DNA from: Pyropia yezoensis
Taxonomy: Eukaryota > Rhodophyta > Bangiophyceae > Bangiales > Bangiaceae
Assembly (NCBI GenBank): GCA_009829735.1
Contig: CM020619.1
Location: 17,613,816-17,677,815, forward strand
DNA: 64,000 bases
Direction: 5' to 3'
Shown: positions 11,736 through 21,431 of the stretch, one piece after another
Position numbering within the stretch: position 1 is the stretch's first letter
Layout: each line of letters begins with the position of its first letter
Notes under the pieces: generated by a model
What the model saw: only the letters and a program-made list of their open reading frames with translations
Databases searched by the model: none
What the model was told of the DNA's origin: nothing
Position numbers and translations under genes: made by a program

Positions 11736-12669
11736 ATGCTTGGCGCGTTTGTTGCCGCCGCCGCCGCCGCCGCTGCCGCCCCCCCCGCGGCCCGCAGCGG
11801 CCTGTTTGGCACCCGCGCCGGCTGCGTGTCGACCCCCCCCGCGTCCAGGGTGCCGTCGGTGGCGGCGGCGCCACGGCGTGACGGGCGGGCGTGCGCCCCC
11901 CCCCCCCCCGGATGGCGGCGTCCGCCTCCCCCCCCACAGCGGCGGCGGCGGCCGCTGCGGGGGCCCCCCCGCGGCTGCCCCTCCGCGTTGGCCACGGCTA
12001 TGACCTGCACCGGCTCGAGGCCGGGCGGCCGCTCATCCTGGGCGGCGTGCACCTCCCCCACCCGGTCGGGTGTGCGGGCCACTCGGACGGGGACGCGGTG
12101 TACCACTGCGTGGTGGACGGGCTGCTGGGGGCGCTGGGCGAGCCCGACATTGGCCAGCTCTTCCCCGACACGGACCCCCGCTTTGCGGGCGCCGCGAGTG
12201 ACGCCTTTGTCCGTGCCGCCGCCGAGGTGGTCGCCGCCCGCGGCTACGCCGTCGCCAACCTGGACGTGACGGTGCTGCTGGAGCGGCCAAAGGTGTCGCC
12301 CGTCAAGGCGGAGATGCGGGCCAACATTGCGGCCTGCCTGGGCGTCCCCGTTGACCGGGTCAACCTCAAGGCCAAGACGGGGGAAAAGGTGGACGCCGTG
12401 GGGGAGGGCCGCGCCGTTGCCGTCCACGCGGTGGTGCTGCTGACGGCGCTGCCAGAGGGGGACGTGCCCGCCGCGGCCGCCGTCGCCGCAGAGGGCGCGG
12501 CCACCCCGGCGGGCGGGGGGGCGGGGCCCGCCGGCGTCGGCCGTGCCCTCTCCACCGTTGCCGCCGTGCGGGCGGCGGTGGGGGCGGCCGCCCCCGCCGC
12601 CGCCCCCGCCGCCGCCGCCGCCCCCCCTGCCGCCAACGCCGGCAGCCCCGCGCACCCCCCCCCCCCCCC
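11736..12669 (+). CDS. ispF: Plastid IspF (MECDP synthase) domain, N-terminal part of an apparent IspF-HisE fusion
   Basis: 2-C-methyl-D-erythritol 2,4-cyclodiphosphate synthase makes the cyclic diphosphate of the plastid MEP isoprenoid pathway. The domain (from about 11960) shows [14 protein letters not shown] with the metal-binding Asp/His, [20 protein letters not shown] with the second metal His, [22 protein letters not shown] and [20 protein letters not shown], i.e. all family signatures at normal spacing. Start ATG 11736 ([10 protein letters not shown]) gives a red-type transit peptide with Phe near the N-terminus. That leader lies in a different frame from the enzyme; the switch needs one extra C in the 14-C run at 11896-11909. 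If that run is correct, translation would start at ATG 11912 instead. After the enzyme an Ala/Pro linker runs without a stop into a second 14-15 C run (12655-12669) and then the HisE domain in another frame. Confidence 0.85.
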
Positions 12670-13035
12670 GCGGGCGCGCCGACCGCGGCGGTCCTTGACA
12701 GCCTGGCAGCGACGATCGCGTCGCGGCGGTCGGCGCCCCCGTCCTCCTCGTGGACGGCCAAGCTGCTCGCCGGCGGCGTGGCGGCGGCGGCCCAAAAGGT
12801 GGGCGAGGAGGCCACCGAGGTGGTCATCGAGGCGGTCCGTGGCGGCGGCGGCGGCGGTTGGGGGGGGGGGGGTGGCAACCCGGCGGGGGTGGTGGCGGAG
12901 AGCGCGGACCTTCTCTACCACCTGCTGGTGCTGTGGGAGGCGGCGGGCGTGCCAGCAGGGGACGTGTGGGCGGCGCTTGCTGCGCGGGAGGGGGTCAGCG
13001 GGGTGGCGGAAAAGGCGGCGCGCAAGGCGGGGTGA
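12670..13035 (+). CDS. hisE: HisE (phosphoribosyl-ATP pyrophosphohydrolase) domain, C-terminal part of the apparent fusion
   Basis: HisE hydrolyses phosphoribosyl-ATP to phosphoribosyl-AMP, the second step of histidine synthesis, which is plastidial in plants and algae. In this frame I read [40 protein letters not shown] (the metal-binding E-E-A-T-E-V core), then [18 protein letters not shown] (second acidic motif) and a short C-terminus ending at TGA 13033-13035. A Gly-rich insertion (about 12842-12880) sits between the two acidic motifs. There is no stop and no convincing independent start between IspF and this domain, and adding one C to the run at 12655-12669 joins the frames. In plants HisE is usually fused to HisI; HisI is not present here. 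Alternatives are a separate gene with an unseen upstream exon, or an intron in the linker. Confidence 0.8.
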   Translation, partial: AGAPTAAVLDSLAATIASRRSAPPSSSWTAKLLAGGVAAAAQKVGEEATEVVIEAVRGGGGGGWGGGGGNPAGVVAESADLLYHLLVLWEAAGVPAGDVWAALAAREGVSGVAEKAARKAG

Positions 13036-13399
13036 GGAAGGGTGGGGTAGGGGGGGGGGGGGGGGGGGGGGGGGCGGGAACGGGGGGGGGGGGGGGGGGG
13101 GGAACAAGGGGGCAATGGCTACCCACCCGCGTGATTTTTTGTCGTGCTTACCTATCGGCCGGGGTGGTTGTGGCCGTCCCGGCCATCCAAGGGGGGTGAG
13201 ACGCAGGTAAAGGGGTGTGGCGGGCTGGCCACTGCCCCCCTCGCACAGGTAATGGCGCATCCCCCCGCCAGTGCTGCCGCCGTGCCGGACGCCGCCCAGA
13301 CTGCCGCTCCGCCCTTCATGACCCTGCCTACCCCGTCCCCCCCCCCGTCCCCCCCCCCATCCCCTCTCCGCCCCCTCCCCCGCCAGCCGCAACCCCCCG
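13036..13399. other. Convergent 3' flanks with long G runs
   Basis: Between the forward IspF-HisE gene and the reverse-strand hypothetical gene. It contains very long G homopolymers (13049-13075 and 13081-13101), which are likely hard to sequence. No gene supported. Confidence 0.5.
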
Positions 13400-15249
13400 T
13401 CACGCCCCCTCTGCAAACAGCACCCGCCGGCTGGTCAGGGGGGGCGACGGCGGGGCGTACCCCCCGTCCCCCCCCGCGCCCTCCAGCCCCCCCGGCGTCA
13501 CCCCCGGCGTGTTGTACGCGCTGCTGTCGCCGCCGCCCACGCTCTCCACCGCCGCCCCGCCGCTGTCGCCCGTCGACAGGGCACACGCGTCGTCAGCGCC
13601 GTCGGGCCAGCCGTCGTCACTGTCCTTGTCCCCGCCGGGCCGCGACGGTGGGGGTGGGTGCCCCCCTGGCGCAGGCGGGACACCCGACGCGGCCGCTGCT
13701 GCCGCCGCCGCCGCTGCTGCCGCCGCGGCCGCCGACGGCGCGACCGCCGTCGCGGCGGCTGCGGCGGCGTCTATGCCAAAGTCCTCCATCCGCGGCGTCG
13801 GCGGGTCACTGTCACTGTCGGCGGCCGGCGCGCCGTACCGCCCGCCACCGCCGGCGCCGCCGCCGCCGCCGCCGCCCCCACCACCCCGATGGGTTGCGTC
13901 GGCGGCGGCCATGGCCGCCGCAGCGGCGGCGACCGCCGCGTCCGCCGCGGCGGTCGCGGCGGCGGTGGCCACCGTGTCGGCCGGGGGCGTCGCCCACCCG
14001 TCTGCCCCACCGTCGACGCTGCCGTCGGGGGACCCGCCACAGTCTGCCAGAGGGGCCGCCGCTCCCGCGGAGCCAGCCACGCCGAGGCCCCCACGGCCAC
14101 CTGCTGCTGCTGCTGCTGCCGCGACGGCAGGGGCGGCGGCGGCTGCAGCAGCGGCGGCAACGCCGTCGGCGGCGGTCGTGCCGGCACGGCCGCCGCCGCC
14201 GCGGCGGGCGGCACCCTCCCCGCCGCCCCCCACCCCCCCGCGGGGCGCCCAGCCAGGCGCCCAGCCGGGTGGCGGCGACGGCGTCGCCGTCACCCGCGAC
14301 GGCCGCCCGCGGGGTGCGCCGGCGGGAATCGCCACCGCCGGCACCGCCGGCGGCGGGATGCCCCCGCGGGCGCCCCAGCCGTCATTGGCACCCGCGGCGC
14401 AGCCGCCGACGGCACCGCCGCCGTCGCTGCCCGCGGCGGCGGCGGCGGCGGCGGGACCACTTCCAGACCCGTCGAAAGAGCCACCACTCCCCCCCCCCCC
14501 CCCCCCCCCCACCGTCCCCCGCCTCGTCTGCCGGCTCCGCCGCCGCCGCCCCCCGCCGCCGCCGCCGCTGTCGCCGCCGCCGCTCGTCGCTGGTGGCGGC
14601 GGCCGCCTCGGCCGCCGCGGTCGCCGCCGCGGCGGCGGCCGCCTCGGCGCGACCAGCGGCGGCGGCGGCGGCGGCGGCGACGCCCGCGTCCGAGGCGGCC
14701 CACGCGTCCAGGGCGGCGGCCGCGTCGGCAACGACCGCCGCCACCGCCGCGGCAACGGGGGTGACGGGCGGCAACGCCGCGGCGGCCGCCACCGTCCCCC
14801 GCGCGCGGCGGGCGGTGGCGGTGGCAGCGGCGGCGGTGGCCGCCGCCGCCGCCACGGCAGGGTGGGCGACGCGGGGGGGCGCACCGGCCGCGGCGGCGGC
14901 GGCGGCGGCGGCACCCGACGGCGGCAGCGGCGGTGGCGGGGGCGGGTGGGGCCGGCCGGCGGCGGGGGGCGACGACGGCGGGGCGGCGGCCGGTGGGCCG
15001 TCGGCTGCCGCCGCCGCCGCCGACGCTGCCACCGCCGGGGTGGCCGCCGCGGCGGCAACGGGCGGCGGCGGGCCGGCGGCGGCGGCGGCCAGGCGGGACG
15101 CCGCGGCGGCGGCGACGGACACGGCGGCGGTGACCTCAGAGGTGAACTGCCGCGCCGCGTGGACGGTGGCGGGGGCGACGGCGGCTTGGGCAGTGGCCGC
15201 CAGGGGGGGGGGTCGCCGCCGCCGGTGCGGGGGGGGGGGGCGGGCGCCA
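13400..15249 (-). CDS. Ala/Pro/Gly-rich hypothetical protein with homopolymer frame breaks
   Basis: Not recognised, and only weakly supported. On the reverse strand the most protein-like reading starts at ATG 15249 (MAPAPPPRTGG), changes frame at a C run near 15200, continues with HAARQFTSEVTAAVSVAAAA and poly-Ala helices followed by the basic cluster DERRRRQRRRRRG, changes frame again at the C run 14491-14511, and ends with an acidic, Ser/Pro-rich C-terminus (DSDSDPPTPRMEDFGID, then GDKDSDDGWPDGADDA, then RRVLFAEGA) at stop 13400-13402. The mixed acidic/hydrophobic segments favour this strand over the antisense frames, which are Arg/Pro shadows. Neighbouring reverse gene is the CHR transporter. 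It could also be non-coding triplet-repeat DNA. Confidence 0.35.
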
Positions 15250-16257
15250 TGGCAGGGAGTTGGGGGGGGGGGGGGGGGGGAGGTGAGTGGGGATGGTGGA
15301 GGGAGTGGGGAGGAAGGGATGGGCGTCGCAGGGTGGGGGGTGAGGGGGGGGGGTGGGGGAGGGGCGGAGGGAGAGCAGAGTGGAGCTCCGGAGGGGGACG
15401 GGGGAGGGCGAGGGAAGGACGGAAGCCAATGCAATGGGTGGGCGTGCTTTGGGCGGGGGGGCGCGCCCGCCCCGGCCGGGAGAGCGCGACGCACGCGCGC
15501 GGGAGGGACGATGCAGAGGCGGGAGCCCCACCAGACGACGTGGGCGAGGATTGTGCAGCGGGGGGGACGCTGGCCGATGGGTCTGTGGGCGTGCGTGGTC
15601 GTCTGGCACACACCCCACACGCGCCCATCCACACGTTGCCGTGCCGCCACGCCGCGGCTTTGAATTTCAAAGTGGTTAATGGGGTCGGGCGCTCTGGTCA
15701 AGTGCCGGAATCAACGCTACCTTCCAAAGGGGACAGTGACTGTCGCCGAGCTACGGAGGGGGGGGCGCACACAGGGAGTCCCCGACGGGACTCCCCGCCC
15801 GCTGTGGCCGTCCCACCCCTACGGAAAGCAGGGGGGGGGGTGTCGACGTTTCCAGGGGGGGGGGTGGCGGCGTTTGCGGGGGGGGGGTGCCGGCGTTTCC
15901 AGGGGGGGGGGTGTCGACGTTTCCAGGGGGGGTGGCGCCCTCTGGGCTGTCGACCGCCCGTGGTGGGGCTGCTCCACCCACCGCGTAGCCACAACCGGGC
16001 GAATGAGCCTGGGGAGGGTGGCCGACCAGCTCTGGCCGGCGGGTCGGCCCTCCTCCTAAACGCAGCTGCCCAGCGCCTGGACGGGGGTGTGCGGCAGCCG
16101 CCTCTCCCCGCGAGACAACTCGTGCCGCCACCGCCACCTTGTCCCCCCCCCCCCCCCTCCCACCGTCCCTCTCGACACGCCGGCGCCCCTCCTCCCCGGC
16201 AGACCCCCCCGTCCCGCCAGCAATGGCAGCGGGGACGCACCGGCGCGCGGGCTCCTT
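15250..16257. other. Spacer with G-rich minisatellite
   Basis: Region between two reverse-strand genes. 15250-15660 is G-rich; 15670-16060 holds the minisatellite annotated separately. Large open frames on the forward strand are compositional. No gene supported. Confidence 0.4.
15841..15938. repeat. G-rich minisatellite, about 24-bp unit, 4 copies
   Basis: Four degenerate units of the form GTGTCGACGTTTCCAG followed by 7-10 G lie head to tail (variants GGCGGCGTTTGC and GCCGGCGTTTCC). Each unit carries a G run, so the array could form G-quadruplexes on the forward strand. Confidence 0.75.
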
Positions 16258-17811
16258 TCAAAATGGCCCGCCCACGCCCGCCGCGACGGCGATGGCGCCC
16301 GCGACCCCCCCCGCCACAATCGTGGCCGGCGGCGGGGCGCCCGCCTGGATGGCCACCGCGGCGGCGGCAACGGCGATACAAAACTCGGCGGGTCCCCGAA
16401 GCGCCCGCGCGGCAAGCAGGTACACCCCCCCAATGATGAGCCCCGCCGCGGCGGCATTGACGCCGGTCAGCACCCGCCGCAGCGCCGGGGCGCCCCGCAG
16501 GGACTCCCAGTAGGGGAGCACCCCCAGGAGGAGGCCCAAGCCGGGCGCAAAGAGCGCGCCCGCGGCGGCGGCGGCGCCGGGCAGGCCGCCCAGGACGGCG
16601 GCGCCAACGAAGGCGGAGAGGTTAAAGAGCGGGCCCGGGAGCGTCTGGGAGAGCGCAAAGCCGGTGAGGAAGACGGGGGCGGGCAGCCACGACGCCTCGA
16701 CGACGGTGCGGATGATCATGGGGAGGAGCACAAGGCCGCCGCCAAAGACGCCTACGCCCATGAGCCAAAAGGTGGCGGGAACCGCCACCCACAGGCCCGG
16801 GGGGGTGGGGCGGTGCAGCGCCACCACCGCCACCGCCGTGGCGACGGCGGTGGCGCCCAGCAGCGCCGCCCCCGTCGCCCGCGACATGTTGCTTGTCCAC
16901 TCGGTGGCGGCGGCGGGGGTGGCCGCCGCGCTCGTGGGCGCGGCCGAGTCGTCGCCGGCACCCCCCCTCGCCGCCGCCGCCCCCCCCCAGCCGCGACAGA
17001 CCGTCGCGTGGCGCACACTCACCGCGGCGGCGCCAAGGAGGAGGACCCCCCCAAAGGCCGCCGGCACGCGCGCGGGGGGCACCAGCAGCCCGACGGCGGT
17101 GGATACCACCGCCACCCCCCCCAGCAGGCCGTCCCCCCCCACCGTCCGCCGCACAATCGCCAGCGCCGCCAGCACCACGTGCGCCGTCGCGGCAGCGATA
17201 AAGCCGCCGGCATAGTGGGTGACCGTCTCCACCGCCGCGCCGACCGCGCCGTCGCCACCCCCACCGCCGCCCCCACCGCCGGGGGGGACGTAAAAGGTGG
17301 AGCCGACGGCGGTGAGGACGGTAAACGCCGGCAGGATCCACATGGACAGCGCCGCCAGCGCACCGGGGATGCCCGCAAAGGTGGCGCCCAGCGCGGCGGC
17401 CAGCTGCGTCGACGATGGCCCCGGCAGGGCAGAGGCAAGGGCAAACAGCTCAACAAACGCCGCGTCGGGGACGGTGAGCTTGCGGCCGCCACCGCCGCCG
17501 CTGCCGCCGCCGTCGCCGCCGTCGCCGTCGCCGTCACCACCTTCGGGGCGGCGCGTAAACGCGGCGTGCATCAGGCCCATGTGCGCGGGCGGGCCGCCAA
17601 AGGCGGTGACGCCAAGGACGAAAAAAGTGCGGACGAGGGCGGCGAGGGCGGCCCGCTGCGACATCGGCGCGCCACTGCCATCGCCACCGCCGCCGCCATT
17701 GCCGCGGCCGCTGCCGCTGCCGCTGCTGCCGCCGGCGGCAGGCGCCCCACGGGTGGGCAGCAGGGGGGCGGCCTCGCCGTCGGCCGTGGCGGGGTGGCGG
17801 TCACGGGACAT
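16258..17811 (-). CDS. chrA: Chromate ion transporter (CHR family), two-domain
   Basis: Multipass membrane protein of the CHR/ChrA family, which in bacteria and some fungi and algae expels or carries chromate (and probably sulfate-like anions). Start ATG 17811 (MSRDRHPATADGE) is preferred over an upstream in-frame GTG-type start; product 517 aa. Two homologous halves are visible: first TFFVLGVTAFGGPPAH, FALASALPGPSSTQLA and ALSMWILPAF; second FWLMGVGVFGGGLVLLPMI, GFALSQTLPGPLFNLSA and GALFAPGLGLLLGVLPYW. FGGP/FGGG and LPGP pairs are the family signatures, and the length fits the long-chain type. Low-complexity Gly/Asp inserts sit in the first loop. The frame is intact. Family distribution suggests ancient transfer from bacteria, but codon use here resembles the neighbours. 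Chromate as the physiological substrate is not shown by sequence. Confidence 0.9.
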   Translation of the reverse strand: MSRDRHPATADGEAAPLLPTRGAPAAGGSSGSGSGRGNGGGGGDGSGAPMSQRAALAALVRTFFVLGVTAFGGPPAHMGLMHAAFTRRPEGGDGDGDGGDGGGSGGGGGRKLTVPDAAFVELFALASALPGPSSTQLAAALGATFAGIPGALAALSMWILPAFTVLTAVGSTFYVPPGGGGGGGGGDGAVGAAVETVTHYAGGFIAAATAHVVLAALAIVRRTVGGDGLLGGVAVVSTAVGLLVPPARVPAAFGGVLLLGAAAVSVRHATVCRGWGGAAAARGGAGDDSAAPTSAAATPAAATEWTSNMSRATGAALLGATAVATAVAVVALHRPTPPGLWVAVPATFWLMGVGVFGGGLVLLPMIIRTVVEASWLPAPVFLTGFALSQTLPGPLFNLSAFVGAAVLGGLPGAAAAAGALFAPGLGLLLGVLPYWESLRGAPALRRVLTGVNAAAAGLIIGGVYLLAARALRGPAEFCIAVAAAAVAIQAGAPPPATIVAGGVAGAIAVAAGVGGPF

Positions 17812-18433
17812 GGTGGCGACGAAGCGCTGCGGGCTCGCGTGGGGGTGCGCGTGGGGGTGGGTGAGCGGAAGGGAGCGAGGGGGCGGGGCGGGGCGGGGCG
17901 GGGCGGGGGACAACCTGGGATGGGGTTACCTGATGCTTGAGGAGCAGGCAGGGAGCAGTGTCGCGTGGGGGATCCCCCGGTGCAGCTCGCAGTGGGGTCT
18001 AAAGGGGGACCACCGACTTCTTGCATTCCGGGTGTTTTCCGCTTGCGCAAGAATTTGCAACCCCCTCTCACGGCATGAAGGACGCCGATTTTGAGTACGT
18101 TTGTTGCTTTACGCTTCCAGTTGCCAGTTGCACAAGCCCGCATGGATGGTGCCCGTCTGCGCCGGAAGCGTACGACCCTCAGCTGCCTGGTGGTACCAGT
18201 AGAACAACGTCGTTTCGCCGGCGCACTGCACGGATCTCAACGCCAGCGCGCTTCCATCTGCGCTTCCGCCTGCGCCCACGCCTAAAGTTAAGGTGTGCAG
18301 CCTGGATTTCTTTACTCCAGCCTTTTCAAAGAAACGCAGCTCTGTGAGTGGCTGAGAAGAAAATTGGGGTTTTTTCATATCCCCAATTCTCACCCCACGC
18401 CACAGAGGCCGTGAGGGACGGTCGGGCGCAGCC
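17812..18433. other. Upstream region of CHR gene and left flank of Harbinger element
   Basis: No gene supported. A short hairpin-capable sequence (AAAATTGGGG, loop, CCCCAATTCT) lies at about 18360-18391. The base composition drops in GC towards the element border. Confidence 0.4.
17879..17909. repeat. (GGGGC)n repeat near CHR transporter start
   Basis: Five to six consecutive GGGGC units lie about 70 bp upstream of the reverse-strand start at 17811. They are a possible G-quadruplex or GC-box-like promoter element; role inferred only from position. Confidence 0.5.
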
Positions 18434-18776
18434 CCGAGCCCTATTCGGTAATACAATCCTGGAATGCGCATCCGCAGCAGTCCGCGGATCCGGGACGATC
18501 GACATGCTTTGATCGGTCCCTGGGGAGGGGTCGCAGAGGATCCGCGCTTTTGTTCGGGTTTTGGATGGAAATTCCACAGCCATACATCTCAACTACCCAG
18601 GTTGAGCCCTGAGACGGGACAAATTTGGCCCAAGCTGAGAATCAAACTCGCCGGTGTCAAGAGCGCGGCGCCACGCTGCAGAACGCACTCGGTCTTCGCC
18701 ACTGCTGACAGTCATGCGTAGCTTCAGAGCCCGCAACAACGCACCTTGTGTTTGGGCGCCACGCGCTCTCGGAGCC

Positions 18777-20374
18777 ATGCCTTCCCCCGCTCCCCGTTCC
18801 GATCCCCTTCACCCATCGCCCGCACGAGATGGTGCCGCCGGTGGCGATGGCGGCAATGAACCCCAGCGGACGCTCCCGCGCGGGGAGGCCGACGCCGGCT
18901 CGGCTGCGTCCCCCGCTGTCAAGAAGGTTCGGTGGACCGAGCAGGCTACGCGGCAGTTGCTGGAGCAACTGAGCACGTCTAGCAGCACCTACCATTTGCT
19001 GAAGGCGAAGAACAAAAACAAGCAGCTGGGAAAAGAGTATGTGCGCTTTGCCGAGGCCTTGAACCGTGCCCACAAGCCTGCTGTTCTTTTTACGGGCCCC
19101 AAGGTTGGAGCCAAGATCAAGAGCCTGGGCAGCTTGTGGCGATCTGTCCACGAAGCGGTCGCCAAGCTCCGCAACCGGGGCGCTGCCACGGATGACGTGG
19201 AGGACAAAAAAGGTACGCACATGACTTTCTTTATCAGGTGCTGACCCGCTTTGGTGCCCCTCTCATGAATGTTGTGACGCATGCCCGCCCCAGTCCTTTA
19301 TTGTAACAGAATCACTGACCATGACTCCGTGTACATGCCTCTTTTTTTTTTTGTATGTGTCTGCCTGCATGGTCGACAGCAGAATTTCTTGACTACGAAA
19401 CATGGCACTCCATCTGGGGGGCCACCGCAGAGGTGGAGCGCGAGATTGTACTGGAGTCTGGGCACCCCCGCTCGAGTACCCCCCCACCCCCGGGTACGCC
19501 TCCCTCTCGCCCAGAGTTCCCCACAGGCGATGGCTTTTCCGCCAGCGAAGAGGTGGGCGGGAGGGACCGCCCTCGGCGCCGTCGCGCAGGCCCGCCCGCG
19601 GCGAGGGTGTCACCTTCGCTGAGCAGTCGCTCGCCCAGCGCGACCCCCCCGCCTGATCGAGGTATGCCGTCTCCGCGTGCAGGCTCGGTCTCACGAGGCC
19701 GCACAACGACTCCCTCATCTCGGTCTGATTCACCCATGCGCGGCAGGAGCGCATCTCCGCCCGTTCAGACGCCCCCCCGCGCGCCAGCCATTCGCGGCGA
19801 TGCGGGGCTGGCCGAGGCCGCCAACGCCAGGGTGGTTCCCCGCGGGGCCCTCAAGCGGAAGAAGCCCAGTAGTGGGAAGAAGGCGGAGGCGCTGGACCGT
19901 CTGGTCGACACGCTTTCCGGGAACAAGGGGGACCGGGAATCCCGCGACAAGCTGGCGCGAGAGCAGGCCGAGTGGAACCACAAGTACCAGGCAGATCGAA
20001 TGGTGCTGGCGCAGAGGATGGTCCACGTGCGCGAGCGCGAGGCGCGCATGGAGGAGAAAAACAAGCAGGAGGAGCAGAAGCGGCTGTACGAGGAAAGCAT
20101 GACGTCCCAAATGCTGAAAATTGCCGAATCGGGCGTCTCGGTGGCGCGTGTGGTGGAGATGCGTCGCGAGTTCGAGTCCCTGAGAGGGGGCGGCGACAGT
20201 CTGGCACTGGGAGGGGGGGAAGCAGGGGGGAGCGCAGCTCCGGCTAGTGCCGGAGGGCAACGCCCGGAAGGAGACGGCTCGGGTCCGGCGGCGGGGGCGG
20301 GAGGGATTGGAGGACCCGAGATGAGACAGGAGATGACTGGGGGGGGAGGGAATGGTGGGCGCGCTCGTGGGTGA
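18777..20374 (+). CDS. PIF/Harbinger SANT/Myb-like DNA-binding protein
   Basis: Second gene of the Harbinger element; in characterised elements this protein binds the transposon ends and helps nuclear import of the transposase. Two exons: 18777-19212 (donor GTACGC) and 19380-20374 (acceptor ACAG, phase 1), 167-bp intron, about 476 aa. The N-terminal trihelix/SANT-like domain follows KKVRWTEQATRQLLEQL and continues through NKQLGKEYVRFAEALNRAH and GAKIKSLGSLWRSVHEA. Exon 2 opens with AEFLDYETWHSIWG, restoring the domain across the splice. After a Ser/Pro-rich middle a basic coiled coil (EREARMEEKNKQEEQKRLY) occupies the C-terminal third, suggesting oligomerisation. The frame is open throughout. 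Confidence 0.82.
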
Positions 20375-21431
20375 CCCAGCTAGTAGCGGGGAGGCGGCGG
20401 TAGGGAGCGGGGGGGCTGGTAGAAAGAACCATGTCCGAGTGCAGCACGTAGATGGCACGTCCTGGGACGAGGGAACAGGTCTGGGTCGCACCGCGCCCCC
20501 GCCCCCAACCCCCGCCCCGGTGCCTCCCCGTCCTCAGAACCCCCCCCCCCTCCCCCCTCTTCTCCCCCCCCGCCCCCCCACGTCGCCCGCATCACCCGAT
20601 GGACGTTAGGCCCCACTAAGTCGGCCGTGACGGCCGCCCACGTGGCGACCTGTGCGCCCGCCCCCCCCCCCCGGCCTCGTCACCGACGCCGCCGCCTCCA
20701 CCGCCTCGGCCGCGTGGATCGCCGTTACCGGCCGCAGTGCCGCCGCCGATACGGCGGCGGCGGCGGCGGCGGCGGGGGTGCCCCACTTCCCCGCGGCGGC
20801 CCAGCCAGAGAAGCCGAGGCGCGCCGCCGCCGCCGCCGCCGCCGGCGGGTGGGGGTGGGCACCGCCGGCCGCCGGCAGCACTAGACACGTGACGGGCGCC
20901 CAGCCGGAGAGGGTGGTGAGGATGGTGCAGGGTGCCACGCCGGAAGGGAGGAGTGGGGTGGGCCGCGGTCCGAGCACCGCGCCGCCGGCCGGTGCCATCG
21001 CGTCCGCCGCAGAGACCGCACGGATGTCCACCGTCTCCACGGCACCGTCACCTGCCGCGCTATTCCCATCAACCGCGGCCGCCGCCACGACCGGCTATCC
21101 AGCGCAGCTCGGTGGCGCCTTGCCGACGCTGGATGTGGCAGAGACCTCCCCCGCGGTGGTGGGACGATGGGGGGCTGCGGGAGGGCAGCGGTCCCACTGC
21201 CGCCCATGATCCGCTCGTCTTGTTGAACGGAGAGCGTGGCTGGCACATGTACTGCGTGGGATTGCGTGTTCTCCATGTGGTACTTGGACGCGTGCTGGGC
21301 TTAAAGAGCTCATATAGTGCAGTTCAAGAAGTAAGAATTGGCCGTACATGGGGGGATGATGGCCCAGAAGGGGACGCCTACTGGGTCCAGGACGAAAACC
21401 TTGCAAATTGGGTCACATTTAGCCCGTCTAA
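20375..21431. other. Internal spacer of the Harbinger element
   Basis: About 1 kb between the 3' ends of the element's two genes. 20520-21200 is C/G-rich with GCC repeats and open frames on both strands (Ala/Pro-rich), none with a recognisable motif. 21200-21431 is less GC-rich and probably contains the 3' UTRs. Confidence 0.45.

Noticed and set aside
11450-12655. 401-codon reverse open frame over IspF
   Set aside because: Gly/Arg-rich shadow; the forward frame carries all IspF signatures.
13049-13101. Long G runs considered as telomeric or switch-like sequence
   Set aside because: Plain homopolymers without a telomeric repeat; such runs are scattered throughout this window.
13215-16436. 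1073-codon forward open frame
   Set aside because: Runs through triplet repeats and into the 3' end of the CHR transporter gene; composition switches from Pro to Arg/Gly with homopolymers, as expected for an out-of-frame reading.
20606-21209. Ala-rich frames on both strands inside the Harbinger element
   Set aside because: No motif and mutually antisense; treated as spacer between the two element genes.
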